This document shows positions 22,793 through 34,983 of a stretch of 64,000 bases of DNA, piece by piece; position 1 is the first letter of the stretch, and each line of letters begins with the position of its first letter. A program made the translations under genes and the position numbers. The notes under the pieces were generated by a model that did not search any database, had not been told where the DNA came from, and saw only the letters and a list, made by a program, of their open reading frames with translations. Origin of the DNA: Termitomyces sp. T153 (Eukaryota; Basidiomycota; Agaricomycetes; Agaricales; Lyophyllaceae); contig JACKQL020000018.1 of NCBI GenBank assembly GCA_018296165.2, positions 744,001 to 808,000 on the forward strand. Reading direction: 5' to 3'.

Positions 22793-23109
22793 TGTAGAAG
22801 ATGCATGTCAAAGTTTTTAATGTGCTGATTGTAACTAGTAGCAGTGAACTTCTTTTACAGAAGTTTGAGTTCTTGCTTTGCAAACAAGTTAATGCTTGTT
22901 TGACTTAAAAAAAATGTAATGTTTCCATTATGGGCCATGCAGCTTACTATTCACACTCTATAAGTCAAAACCCCAGTCATTAGTTCTGTCTACAAAGTAT
23001 AAAGTAAGGTGCTGCCTTACATAAGTAAAAGTATAGTAGTTTTAGGGATAGCATCATGTGATGCTAACCATATAGTTAAATAATTAATATAAATAATGCA
23101 AAGTAAAGA
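22793..23109 (-). other. Leader of element B between LTR and gag
   Basis: AT-rich and free of CG, with no ORF. It is the untranslated stretch expected between the 5' LTR (minus strand) and gag ATG 22,792. No primer-binding site could be assigned. Confidence 0.4.
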
Positions 23110-23785
23110 TAGTAATGGCTGCTCTGTCACAAGCCCCAAGGTTTGGAACAATGTAGCCTCTGCATGGGATTTTAGCAACTATGAGACTTATAGAGCATGA
23201 GCCACATCACATGGAGTCTGAACTTTGGATCTAGAACAACAAGGCTGAGACCTTTCTTAGCAATGACTGCTAGCAACATTACTTGGCAACAACACTGCCT
23301 CCTCTCCAAAAAGGGATATATTAACAATTGTGTGATTTCTTATCATTTTTCTTGTCAAGCTTACAAACATACTTGAATAGCATCTACACTTCAGGTATTG
23401 ATGTTGGAAATGCTCTTTTTTTGTGATTGGCAATGAACAGAGTATCATCTCCCTTACTAGCTCTATGCTTACCAGTTTCAGATCTCTTATTGCTCTTGCT
23501 TTTGCCATTGCCAATGACTTAGTGACAGTCTTGACAACCTCAACCTTGACTTAGGGTGGGTGCCAACTGCAGGCACCTTTAGCATTATTTCAATTTAGCA
23601 ATGCTAGCAACTATGGCTAGCAACTAGTTTGCATTTGTTCTCCTCTGTTACACTTTGACTCCATTCATTCCTTGTTCCCAACTTCCTTTCTACCACTTAG
23701 TTCCCTCTTACTTAGCAACTCTTTCACCTTCATTGTTTTCTCCTCCTTTTATTTAGCAACTGCTTGTTACCATCTAGCAACTTAA
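23110..23785 (-). repeat. 5' LTR of element B (minus orientation)
   Basis: The reverse complement of this stretch matches 47,280-48,095 with substitutions and small indels, for example the shared block around ggctacattgttcca. It lies just upstream of element B gag on the minus strand, as a 5' LTR should. Exact TG/CA ends could not be fixed. Confidence 0.6.
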
Positions 23786-24374
23786 GCTAGCAATAGCAAT
23801 ACCATAGGAGTGGCAAGTGCTACTGTTGAACTGCTGGTGGGGCTGAGCATTGTTGGTCAAAAGGGCTTCTAGCCATTTCAATGTGCTAACAATTGCCATG
23901 GTAGCCACTGATTTGAGGGTTTCATGCTTAGGAGTGGGAGATGGCAAGATTGGGGCATTGATGACTGGCAACAAGATGATACCTGAGGTGCCATTACTGG
24001 TCTTGGTTGTAGCCATGTCTGTGCCTTTCAATACACATTTAGCACCTTCGAAGACCTGGTCCATGTCATAAGGATCCTCTGGATGGGTCATCAGGAAGCA
24101 TGATTTTGCAATAGCAAATAATTTTGGACCATAGCAATGTGGGGGTACCTTGTTAGAATAAGCAATGTTCCTCATTGTGGTAGAGTTTTTCATTAGCAAG
24201 GAGCCATCTAGCAATATATTGAAAGTCTCAATAATAATCAGAGAACCTTCCCAAGGTTGTCAGGCTGCTGTTGAAAGTTTGGTTGACAAGTTGTTTGAGG
24301 TTGACAAGGTTATAACAAGCACTAGCATCAGCATCAGGGTACAGTTGAGGGGAGGGACAATCTGTCTAACTTGA
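23786..24374 (-). pseudogene. Gag fragment of another gypsy element
   Basis: The minus strand reads FSDYY, IARWLLANEKLYHNEEHCLF and CFLMTHPEDPYDMDQVFEGA followed by KCVLKGT. This resembles the capsid region of other agaric gypsy gags, where a helical repeat is followed by a D/H-P-DDP-Y segment. It abuts the element B LTR, which probably inserted into it. It is not attached to a visible pol. Confidence 0.5.
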
Positions 24375-24960
24375 TCCAATCAAGAACCCAGGTACACAAG
24401 AAAATGAAAGCTGAGAGTTCCAGTCTACAGGAAAATGAAGTCCCAGAAGTTCTGAAAGTAAGTTCAAAATCAAATAGACTAAACATTGCCACTTTACCTT
24501 CTGAAAGTAATAGAGCACAAATACTATGTGAAAACCTGTTCAGTTTGTCACACTCAATGTTCAATGTTGTGTTCTTTGCTCTCACCAATGTGGATATGTA
24601 TCATATTACCCTTCTATTTCTATGTAAGTGATTTATACTCTTGTGAGGTGTTTCATCTCTGAACAACCATATCAACTATAGTCTTATAGTTGGTATATCT
24701 GGCTTGACCACCCATTGGAACTGCTCAATAAGCACCCTCTTGATGATGGATATCTCTTCTATTTGAGGGAGTAACTCATTATATCTAGGTTAAATTGCAG
24801 CAGCAATACACACTGACATCTTGACAGATAGCTCAACAGTCATTTTTGGGCTTCTCAGATGGCATCTGCAGACTGTCTTCATATGGGTTATGGAAAGTGA
24901 TTATTTTCTGGCATCCCATTGTAAGTCTTGCATTTCACTTGTTGAAGATGGTTCAACATA
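24375..24960. other. CpG-free stretch without a recognised gene
   Basis: No supported coding region. It holds almost no CG and resembles neighbouring decayed repeats in composition. It may include the lost 5' part of the plus-strand gene that follows. Confidence 0.3.
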
Positions 24961-27667
24961 ATGAATTGCATGTTAATTGCTAGCCTGTTGAACAATCCAG
25001 AAGAATCAACCCTTGTTGATATACACCCACAACTACTGGAGCTTGCCTCAATGATTGGATCTGAACCTTTTCTTGTATCCACTGACATTTCATCAGCATT
25101 ATCTCATGTTCTTGTATATCTCAAAAATATACCCTTGTCCTCACCTCCTTGTCAAACATGCACAACTCCAATCCAGAACTCTGCCCACCATGCAACCATT
25201 ATACCACTACTAGACCAATGTCATTGTCAGCCCTCCTGTTTGATGCCCCTCCATATGCTAACCTGACACTCCTCATCACAGCGCCTGATTGTCCTCACCA
25301 CATCAGCAATCTCCACATTTGCCAAGTTTATTGGATGTCATGATTGAACATAGGGTCAAGATCAATTGTCAAACAACACTTTTGACACTTTACAAATACC
25401 ATGATACCCAGGCCTATGTGGAATATCCCAAGACAAACAATGTCCCCATTGGATATCTTTTTTGGCATGATCCTCAGGACTGGCACATTCCAGCTTACAA
25501 CTTTGCATATTCCCTCGGTGCTCCCTTGGGGAATACTCAGATTGGCAAGCCTGTGACCTGCCCTCTATTGGTTATAAGTAGCAGCAAACTTGTTCCTTGC
25601 ATCAAAAGTCATTTTACTTGTATGTAGTTACTTTACAATGCCTTGCAAATGATCAGTCAACTAGATTAGAGTTGTTATCACCTGAGTGCAATATATTTTG
25701 CAAGACTGCAGCTTTAATTGCTGCTCTCTATAAAGTTGGCTATAGAGCATCTGAATATGAAGAGACAATACTACTCCAAAGTGAGCAGATCTATCATGAC
25801 AAAAAACAAGCCCTGATTAGAAAGGCTCAACATGGATACAAACTGACTTCAGAAAAATGCAAAGGGAGGATTATTCTGAAGTATGCTGTTGATGAAACAG
25901 GTCAAGAAAAGATGTGTCTGAAGTACATGCAATCTTGTTGAGTATATTGAATTCATGAGACACTACCCAACATCCCTTCACCCATACTTAGTGATCTTTA
26001 TGTATCTTTGGCCAATCATAAACATCTGGCATACATCATTGATATTGAAAGATAAAGACTATATCTTGCAGGCACAAGTTGAGAGGGTGCATATCATGTC
26101 AAGAAATGTCTGCTTATATCTAATCACCTTCAAACTAGGCATCAACAGATATAAAGAAAGCCAAGACCTCAATTCATTGCCTGAGGACCTTTACATTCCA
26201 AGATCATAGAGATTCCTTCTGACTCACTTTCCATTCATATTGAAGATGAACTGGTGAAAAAAGGTCAAACTGGAGACATCCAAATAGTTATTTGCATGTT
26301 GAAAGAAGGAAGTCATCAATTCTTAAATGCACAATATCTTCAGAGTAACATTGGCTTCAAGCATGTAGTTGGATTTTATGAATTCAAGCTTGCATGCCTT
26401 GATTGTGATGCTAACACTAGTTTGTCCTTTCTTCTTTGTCTTTTATTTGAAAACCAAGCTAATTACCATTCAGGTGTGATTTTTTGTTGTATCTTCTTGA
26501 ACTGACAAACTGCTTCAGCTCATGAACAGCTATTTCATGAGATTGAAGAAATAGTTAAATTAGATACAGAAAGAACACTTCAATGGTGTCATCTTCATGG
26601 GAATTCTGCAGATGAAACCAAGGGTATGATTCTCCAATTTGCTGCTAATCAGCATGCTAGACAAGCAAAAGGTACATTTATATTTTGAATTCAAAATTTG
26701 TGATCTACATGTTATTATGCAAGGGTTGGATCTATATCTTCAAAGTCTGGTGCAGAAGATGGGACAGAAGCAAGACCTGCATGAGCCCCAAAGACTATTA
26801 ACTGATTTGAATGCTTATGAGCACTTACATTCCATTTTTCATCTATGCACAGTGCATGCTAGGAGAAATATTCATGATGCCGAAGGTATAACAAATGAAG
26901 TTAAAAACCTCATGCATAGCTTGATCTGTACAACACACTCAAACTGGGATGAAACCCTTCATTGCATATCTAGTCTTGGTGGAAAAATGTGCTCACACTG
27001 TCAAATTTCTCTGACTAGATTGAGTCAAGAATAAAATTGACAGCAAATTTGCATTCAAAGGACTGTGTTGGGAAAAAATCTGATCCTATGGTCTATCTGG
27101 AAGGCTGGTGAAGCAAATAACAATCTGATAGAGTGCTCATGCTGACATCAATCAAGAGGGTATCAGCTGCAGCTTATTGGGTGGAATTGCAAAGGGAAGA
27201 TGTTTTGACAATATGAAGATAAAGACCTTACTGGCTTTAGAGATGGCTGGAATTTGACCATCTTACAAGCCTATCCATCTTGTTGAAAACACAACAAAAA
27301 ATTTGAAGTGCAAATATGCATACTAAATATTTTTTTTGTCAATTACTAAAATACTGATCCTCAAGTAGATCAAAGCTACCATAACCAACTTGTCTTTGAA
27401 GATGCCAAGATTGAAGCTCACAACATGAGGATTGAGAAAGCATGGTCAAGCCTCTCAAAGATTACAAAGGAGATAGAGGTGCTTAATTTGTGGTTGGAGC
27501 ATCTCAACCACAATTTTCAGCCTGTTGAGCATCAGCATCTCAGGAGAGTTTTTGAAGGAGCCCAAAAGTCAAAGGACACAGCTCAGATCAAGTACAATAA
27601 GGAAATTGCAGCTATTGCAACATTGAGGAGAATAGGTATGGGAAAAGTTATTCTTCTAACTACATAA
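24961..27667 (+). pseudogene. Decayed transposase-like gene of an agaric multicopy family
   Basis: Readable plus-strand blocks occur in order: HPQLLELASMIGSEPFLVST (25,020), YVEYPKTNNVPIGYLFWHDP and IPAYNFAYSLGAPLGNTQIG (25,410-25,550), CKTAALIAALYKVGYRASEY (25,700), CMLKEGSHQFLNAQYLQSN with VVGFYEFKLACLDCDANTS (26,300-26,420), QDLHEPQRLLTDLNAYEHLH (26,775) and INQEGISCSLLGGIAKG (about 27,150). I recognise these as pieces of a protein repeated many times in mushroom genomes. The late W-N-x-G-E-x-x-x-N-x-I-E-S type pattern resembles DDE transposases of the MULE kind, but that link is from memory and unproven. Stops and frame changes are frequent. Confidence 0.5.
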
Positions 27668-27929
27668 TGTTTTCTTGCACATATCTTGAATGCTATCTTT
27701 GACCATGGCTTGTATACAAATACAGCAAAGGGAGCAAGCATCCCTCATGAGGTCATGAAACAAAATGATGACATCAAGTGATAAACAACAAGTTTGACAT
27801 ACCTAACAAGACTTTTTCCAATGGAAAAAATGAAGTAGACATTAGAAAAGAATTGTATTAATGTACTTAAGGAGTTCAAGATATAGTTGATAAAATATGG
27901 AGCAGTCTGAGATACATGGGATTGACAAA

Positions 27930-29470
27930 CTACTTAAACAGAGTCTTCATGCTCTGAACCATTGTTGCCAATGAAATTTGCTTCACACTGCTTGCCCTTT
28001 CTTTATTGAGCATTACAACTTGTTCCCCAAGATCCTCACAATTCCTATCAGCATCACAATGCACCTTGTCACTATAGAAAGAGCAGCAGAGGTGGCAGTT
28101 AGCACACTGCACATAAGCAGTCAGGAACTCCAAGCCTAGAGTTCCATTCAAGGAAAGCAGCACCAACAGGAGTGTCCAGAAACTCCATTGCCTCAGTAGC
28201 TGGAGCTTCAGTAAACCTACAGAGGAGAAGTTCATCAATGTGATCAAGGTTCACAAAGATGGGGTCCACTATTCAAGGTCAATGACTTGTTAGCTATACA
28301 AGAAAATGGGCTTACCTTCTGCAGTTGATGCACAATTTCTACACCTCTTATCTGCAAGGTGAACACTGAACCCATCAACAGAAAAGCTGCACTGGCAAGC
28401 AGGGAAAGTCATGGCATACTTGACAATTGTGTTTATGGCAGAAAGAGGGACTCCAAGCATAGAATTGAGTGCTCAAACAATGGTACCAATGTCAGTTAAC
28501 ACATATTAAACATGCTCAAATGTAGAAGCCAGACATCCTGGCAAAATGTGCTTATCATATGGTTCAAGGATATGATGAGTATGTTCAAGATTGGTGGCAG
28601 GATGGCTCCATGGATGAGCTGCAGAATGTTGCTTTTTAGCATATAATGTGAAGTGCAGACTTGAACTATGCACCATGATATATTCCAAGCTTTTCATTCA
28701 ATTTGATATGGTCTATCAAGTTTTCATGTGGATGAATGTTAGTTTGTTGAGTACAGGTAAATACAGTCTTACTTACTAGACTTGGCATGAGCTTTGGCAA
28801 CAGTCTTCTCAAAGAATGATTGGATGTTGGAACTACTTGCTTCAACTTTTCTAGCATGTGGATGTAAGGCAGTGAAAGGCTTTATAGGCATATACAAGGC
28901 TGGAAGAACTCTAGAGTTGATGACAAGGTCATGAAGGTAGGCACCATATCTGTTGGTGATGCTGGATAATGGAGAGGGAGTCAGGAGCTGCTGGAGTGTA
29001 AGTGGCTCAAAGACTTTGGCCTTGGACAGCAAGAGGTATGGGGTGGAAAGGTGATTGAGGTCATCTAATACAAGCATTAGATGTGTGAAAATAGCAATTG
29101 TGAGATTACACACATGCATACAATTCCATGATTTCTGCCACTTCATCATTGTTTTGATGAGCTATGATAATAAAATGAGCAAAAGACTAGCATGCTTGGG
29201 TACTATTTACTTACCAATCTGTTCAGCAATCATCACTGGATCTTGAGTGACAATAGGCTCATTCAAAGGGGGGATAACAACTGGAAAAAGAGAGTAGATC
29301 AGTGGAAATAGGGCATCAACTATATGCAACTCACCTGTGTATTCACAGACATGACCTGTAGCCCTAAAGAAATTGACTTCACAATTGATTTGATACCTCC
29401 TATAAAAGCCTGAGGCCACAACTTCAGTCATAGCACCATGAAGTAGGAATCTGATAGGTAGAACTACCAT
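27930..29470 (-). pseudogene. Unrecognised decayed gene, minus strand
   Basis: Minus-strand blocks 29,470-29,207 (GFYRRYQINCEVNFFRATGH, VCEYTGELHIVDALFPLIYS), 29,149-28,769 (YGAYLHDLVINSRVLPALYM, IQSFFEKTVAKAHAKSSK) and 28,247-27,930 (VQCANCHLCCSFYSDKVHCD, LNKERASSVKQISLATMVQS) look like exons of one protein separated by decayed introns. The Cys/His-rich block could be metal-binding. It lies tail to tail with the transposase-like gene, so it may be a second gene of the same mobile element. No function is assigned. Confidence 0.4.
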
Positions 29471-30125
29471 TAACAGTACTTGAAGTGGAAAAGAGAGCTA
29501 AATCTACCTCTGCTTAAGTATGAAAGCAATTGACAATGAAAAATCTGTTCATTCCAATAGACAAATAGACAAATGCTAAAACAGAGGTGTGGGTAGCTAA
29601 GAAACAGATGCAAGTACAAGTTATGCACAAATTGCAATGAAAACAAATGAATGGAAGCCTAGATGTGGTGACTGATCACCAAGTGACACAAGAAATAGGT
29701 TAGGGTTGATTTATTTGATTTATGTTCAATGACCAGAGGCTACAGATACACACATATCAACAACACAAAACTCCTTTGATAGGCAGAAGGTGGAGAAGGG
29801 GCTAAACAGTGAAAGTCAATTTTCTGTACCTTCATTTGATGGTATTGAGTTAGACAGATTGTCCATAAACTTAGTATTACAATGGCACTTACCTTATACA
29901 AGGAAGGAAAGGCCAAAAATACAGAGAAAAAGTACTTTACCTAAATACATACCCAATTATGCTGAAAACTGTAAGCATAATCAAAGCCAAAAACTGTAGG
30001 CCAAGGGGAAGTACTTACCATACTTTGAATATCAGTGAAAAACCCCAACAAAGAAACACCAGCAGCATGAGTAAGGAAGAAATCAATGAGGCCTCAACAC
30101 ATCAATGATTGAAATCAATCATTAC
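29471..30125. other. No gene seen
   Basis: AT-rich, CG-free sequence with only short open frames that match nothing recognised. Confidence 0.3.
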
Positions 30126-30766
30126 TGACAGCTAAGGCTTGCTTGATGGGTGGCAGTGCTAGCTCAGGCCAGTTACTACTTAACCAACACCAAGCTGGTT
30201 GCCCTGCCGTTCCTGCTCAACAAAACTCCCCTACTCCCTCAAATTAGCATGCAAACAACTGTCAATGAGGTCTATAGGAGAGAAGGAGGTTAGTGAGGAA
30301 AAAGGAAAGAATAAAGGATGGAAAATGAGTGAGGGAATGGAGGCTGCATTGGTGCCAAGTGCATAGAACCTCAAAAATTGTTGGCATTAGGCACTGAATA
30401 GCTGGAATGATGACAGAGGCATGCATGGAGCACTGTGGTCCATGTGCATGAGAGCAGTATAAAGGAGAGGGGGGATTTTGAGGTTGACAAGCAATGTTTG
30501 GTGTGTGGCTTGGAATCCCCAGAGAGAGGATTACTTAGGCTCATAACATGAACTAAGCTTCAATTAAGGTTTTTTTTGATAATTGAACCTTGTTGTTGTT
30601 TGAACTTTTGTTTGAACCTAAACTTAAATCAATCTAAATCAATATATTCTTACTACAATATGAAAGTTGTGTGATTCTGAGTGAATCTCAAGCCCTTGAA
30701 CTTGAAAAGTTATAGTTGTTTGGTTTGGTCTCTAAGACAAACAAAACTAAATACTTTGATTTCACA
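30126..30766 (+). repeat. LTR-like sequence with decayed primer-binding site
   Basis: Starts TGACAGCTAAGGCTTGC and ends GATTTCACA. It has a TATA-like tataaagg near 30,459. It is followed at 30,771 by tggtataatctgagc, which resembles a decayed initiator-tRNA primer site of the tggtatcagagc type. I read it as a 5' LTR whose internal region has been lost. Confidence 0.5.
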
Positions 30767-30817
30767 TCATTGGTATAATCTGAGCACTGCTGCCTTCCAT
30801 TCCTAATATGTATAAGG

Positions 30818-31219
30818 TCAAGGTGCATTGTTGCCTACTGTTATATTGTTGCCAAATTCTGGTAAGCCAAGCCAAGTTTCCACCATGTTGTAAGAGATGT
30901 AGCAAGCCACATATTCCTTCTTCTGGGTATCATCTGTGATACCACAGTCAGCAAAAAGATATTCCAATTCCTTAAAGTACTGAGAGAGCTCCCTGGAGCA
31001 ACTCTCATTCCTTTTAAGTGCAGTAGTGTTGTTGCAAGGAGGCATTTGAGCATGGCAAGTGGCAGGGTCATTATTCATGTTAGCAATGATCAGTATTAGT
31101 GGTAGAAGGGGGTCCTGAGGGTTGATTGGCAAAGTGGGAATGGAATGCACTTCTGAAATGAAGATAGAAGAGTTGGTAGCACTTAGTAGTGATAGAGATG
31201 TGCTGAGGAAGCTTTCCAC
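30818..31219 (-). pseudogene. Gag fragment of a third gypsy family
   Basis: The minus strand reads SCSRELSQYFKELEYLFADC, GITDDTQKKEYVACYISYN and WLGLPEFGNN, the N-terminal half of an agaric gypsy gag in which a folded R-E-L-x-x-Y-x-K-E-I/L-E segment is conserved. No pol follows downstream. It sits inside the gap between an LTR-like end (31,559) and the LTR at 30,126-30,766. Confidence 0.55.
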
Positions 31220-31560
31220 AAAGGTACCTGGGAAGTCAGAAAGGATTTTGCTAATATCACAAAAGTTCCTAGCAGTTTCTAGCTTGTTGGTGAGAGGTCA
31301 AGGTTGAGTAGTTGGCAATGAATCCTAGAGAGTCAACAAAGAATGATGTAGGAGTTTGCTAAAAGTTTCAGAGCAATGTTTTGCTTGAGCTCTGGTCTTT
31401 GAAGGAATGATTACCTAAATACTCCCTCATGGTGGGCTCTAGAATAATGTGCTCCTATGCTGTCTAGCTGCCATGCAGGAAACCAAAAGAAAGACCTAAA
31501 CACTGGCAACTAAATAGGGTAGCTAGCAATAGGAAGTTAATAGGGGTGAGTCAGTAACAA
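31220..31560 (-). repeat. Probable LTR interrupting the old copia element
   Basis: On the minus strand the copia RT breaks off exactly at 31,560 (KTVF), and the next bases are TGTTACTGACTCACCCC, an LTR-like TG start leading towards the gag fragment at 31,219. About 95 bp (31,466-31,559) recur at 47,142-47,235. The far end of the LTR was not identified. Confidence 0.4.
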
Positions 31561-32820
31561 AAAGACTGTCTTGATATCAATCTGTATTGTGTCCTAGCCT
31601 TCTATGGCCACAATATGCAGAAGTATCCTCCATGATGCATGCACACTGTCAGTGAAGTGGTTTTATTGTAATCCTTGCCATAGACCTGCTTGTAACCCTT
31701 GAATACTAGGTGTACCTTGTATCTCATAGGGTTCACATGTTTGTCACATTTGATCTTGAATACAGGTCTCCCTTTTTGCACTTTCTGTCCTTTGGAGACT
31801 GACAAACAAGGTACAAGTTTATACACAATCATCTCCTTCAGAGATTTGATTTCTTCTCCATATGCCTCCTCTCATTTCATCACATCAGGTCCACTCTGTG
31901 CCTCCCTCCATGAGATCAGTTCTTCTGTCTCTATCTGCAGCAGTTCCATGTCACCTATTTGTGAAATTGCTGCCAGTGTTTGATCATGATTGATATTGGG
32001 GGTGTTTGCAGATGTGGGCACCTGTTGATCAACAGGTGTCTGTCCCTTGGTGGCTGTGGGTGCCCATTGCATTTCCCTCTCTGCCACTCTCTTCTCTGTT
32101 TTCTGCTCCTTATCCTCTTCTCACTTTCTCTCACTTCTGCCACTGCCTTCTCTAGTCTCATTGGGGGTTTGCCTCCACCTCCCATTGCCTTCTTCATTGA
32201 TTGCCTGGTGCAATTCAATCTACACAGTCCTGTGTCAGCTTCTTCATCTTTGACTGCTGCTGGGCACTCTGTGATCATTGGAGCATCTACTTTGAGATCA
32301 AATCCATGTAGATTGTCATTGTTGTCATCAGGCATCAAGGGGGCATTGTCATCAAGGTCCTGGAGGCTTGGAATTGGTGGGTTGATTGGTTGTGATAGTA
32401 GGTTATTTATTTTTTCTGATTCATGGTGTTCAATGAATTTAACATAGTATGATTGATAGACCTTTTTCTTGGTTTTGTCCCAGCATCAATAGGTTTTTGA
32501 ATTTTAGCCATACCCTATGAGCATACATTCAATCAAGCATGGTCAGACTTGAGGGTTATTAGTGGGGGTGAAGACAAATGCCCTGCATCCAATCTCTCAC
32601 ATGTAGGAGTAGTCTGGGCAGTGGTTGAACCATTTCTCATGTGGTGTTTTTCCATTGAGTGATTTAGTTAGTGTCCTTGAATGCAGATGGGCAGCAGTTA
32701 GGTAAAACTCATCCCACAGGTATTCAGGGCACCCAGAATCTAACTGCATGGTTCTAGCCTTTCCCATCAGTGTCCAATGCATGTGTTTGACTCTTTCAAT
32801 ATGGGACAATGTATACAGTG
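31561..32820 (-). pseudogene. Second half of integrase and start of RT, old copia element
   Basis: The minus strand 32,809-32,597 reads SHIERVKHMHWTLMGKARTM (integrase Glu), YLWDEFYLTAAHLHSRTLTK and HEKWFNHCPDYSYM. After a linker, 31,832-31,602 reads LVPCLSVSKGQKVQKGRPVF, KIKCDKHVNPMRYKVHLVFK and GYKQVYGKDYNKTTSLTVCM. It ends within RT motif A (IDIKTVF) at 31,561. Confidence 0.88.
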
Positions 32821-32825
32821 CACTG

Positions 32826-33969
32826 TGTCATGATCCATTCCCAGAACTCTGGACCTCATTTCCCACCACTTCACTTCCTTTGAGTTCATTCCCAACTCCC
32901 CCTTTGACTTCCCCAACCTTCATCCACCCATGGCACCCACTCTGGGCAACTCCAACACTTCTTCAGCAAACTCCAATAGTCCCCTGGCTAACTCTGACAC
33001 CTTCCCTGCAGCCTTTGATGCTTCCCCTGCCTCTCCCGAGCCCCTAGAACCCTCCCCCACTGTTCCTAACACTGGTGTGCATTCAGTTTGTCATTCCAAC
33101 TTGACTGACCAACTCCAGAGCATCACAACAACCCCAGGACAGCCCACATCCCCAACTGACCCCATCATGATCCCATTAGTATATTACTGCAGCCTGCCCC
33201 TTGATCATAACCGACACCTGTTGGCTCTGCATAATTCCAACAAGCCCTGCCACCAGACCTGCTATCTCTGGAGCTGTCCCAGTAGTCAGTATATAAGTCA
33301 TAGAGTAGCATCCCATACTCTAGTCTTGATATTACCTGCCTTATCTGATGTGTTTCTGATTGTTTCTGTCTCATGTTTTGTGTGATGTTTCCCTTTATTT
33401 CAGTCTCCCAGTCTTGTCTTGTCTCTATCTCTGTTATCATCTTGTTATCATTTCATATCTCCACTTGAATCTATTTTTGTTCTTATCTCAATCTTGTCTT
33501 GACTCCATCTCATCTTGTTTGACTCCATTTCCTTCATTGTGTTCAAGTCCTTTCAACTCTAATGCCTTTACAAACTCTGCACTTATGATTACCAACCTCA
33601 AACATTCTTTAAACCAACTCTGGACCTTGCTATTTGCTCAGCTCCAAAAACCATCAACTTCTGTTGATCCCCCATCAAACTCTAGCCCTGCTCCCATCAC
33701 TTGCATAGCCTCCATTTGCCCTGCACCTCTAATACTTGCTTCTGGACTTATACCTGATGCCCCATCAAGTCTGACTCCTTCCTTGTAACTCATCTTAGAC
33801 TTCCCTGGACCATCCCAGACTTGTTCAGACCACTCCCCCTTGCTTATCCTCACAAGTTTCTAAAGTCTAGACCTTCCCCAAACACTAGGTTATAAGCACA
33901 GGATATTGCATCTGCCTAGTAAGGACTTGCTCAGTGTAGCTGAGCCCCCATGGTCAGCAGAACCTGACA
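32826..33969 (+). repeat. Solo LTR inside the old copia element
   Basis: 1,144 bp beginning TGTCATGATCCATTCCC and ending CAGAACCTGACA (TGTCA/TGACA inverted ends). It is flanked by the 5-bp duplication cactg at 32,821-32,825 and 33,970-33,974. A TATA-like tatataa lies at 33,290-33,296. Copia integrase resumes on both sides. It has no internal genes; short open frames here are not supported. Confidence 0.88.
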
Positions 33970-33974
33970 CACTG

Positions 33975-34983
33975 TGCTTGCTGCATACTCCTCTTGTTGC
34001 CAACCATGCCTCCATCTCCTTGCTGGTGAGCTTGCCATCATATCCTCCACAATATATGCCTATTTTTAACCCAGTCTTACTCTTGCATGCCAGTTCCTAT
34101 GCCTTCAGAGCAGGGAATGCCTCATCTTTTGTTTTGAGAGGGATGGACCATGCCATATTGGTATAATCATCCACTATGTCTAATACATAGTGATTTTCTG
34201 ATCTCAAGCATACATTGATAGGTCCTGTCAAATCTGCTCACACTATCCCCAACTTCCTTGTTGCCCTATGCCCTTTCTGCCATGTCTTTGGGATTGGTGT
34301 TCTGGTCTGCTTGCCCAGAATACAACTGTCACATTTTAGTGGAGGACAGGATAGTTGGGGATGCACACCTTTGATACAATGGTCATGGGCAAGTTGTAGG
34401 ATTGCCTGATAATTGGCATGTCCAAGGCAGCAGTGCCAGGTCTCAAGGTCAGCTTGTGCAGTGAATGCATGCTCTGCTATGGCATTGGACAGATCAATGG
34501 TGTACAGCTTCTTGTTTTTGAGTAATGGTCCTTTTGCAATGATGTTTCCAGTTGCACAGTTGACAATACTGACACCCTGCTCATCAAAATGTGAGTAGGT
34601 ATGGTAGTCCAGGGAGATTTGGCTGACTGATAAGAGGTGTATGGTTGAGTTTGGTACAAAGAGAGCATTTTCCAATGGGAGTGTGGATCCCTCCACAGTA
34701 CATAAGTGTATGCTGCCAATTCCATACAATGGTTGATTCTCCAACCCCTTTTATGGCTTTGGGCAAGATGGGTCAGAGAGTAAGGAAATTGGACTGACTT
34801 GCATGGGGATATGTGGACTGTTGTGCCTGAATCTACAAAGAAGGGGTAGTTGTTGGCTGTGGTGAGGACAGTGTCAGTTTCTTGGTCAAGGGGTGCAATT
34901 GTCATGTGGTCAGTGGTTTCTTTCATGTATTCATCCCAATTGACTGAGGTTTTTGCCTCACACTCCTCCTCAATGGTTGCCAT
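33975..34983 (-). pseudogene. Protease and first half of integrase, old copia element
   Basis: The minus strand carries YPFFVDSGTTVHISPCKS (protease, D-S-G intact), then NALFVPNSTIHLLSVSQISL, TWHCCLGHANYQAILQLAHD and CDSCILGKQTRTPIPKTWQK (integrase zinc region, one His changed to Cys). It continues with DDYTNMAWSIPLK and GGYDGKLTSKEMEAWLATRG to the solo LTR insertion. Confidence 0.85.

Larger units (their letters stand above)
1..23785 (-). mobile_element. Old minus-strand chromodomain Ty3/gypsy element (element B), host of two nested insertions
   Basis: Reading the minus strand from about 23,780 downwards gives LTR, leader, gag (from 22,792), protease/RT, RNase H, integrase, chromodomain and then a long accessory reading frame. 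That frame continues across two younger insertions to base 1. Removing the copia (10,471-16,092) and gypsy A (287-8,794) insertions, each with one copy of its target duplication, rejoins readable minus-strand sequence. The element is therefore at least 9.6 kb and its 3' LTR lies outside the window. Frameshifts and TGA stops are scattered through it and CG dinucleotides are almost absent, so it is old and inactive. The order integrase then chromodomain places it among chromoviruses. Confidence 0.8.

Noticed and set aside
32748..33788. Plus-strand open frames rich in Pro, Ser and Thr
   Set aside because: They lie wholly inside the solo LTR 32,826-33,969 and its border. Pyrimidine-rich LTR sequence gives such frames by chance.
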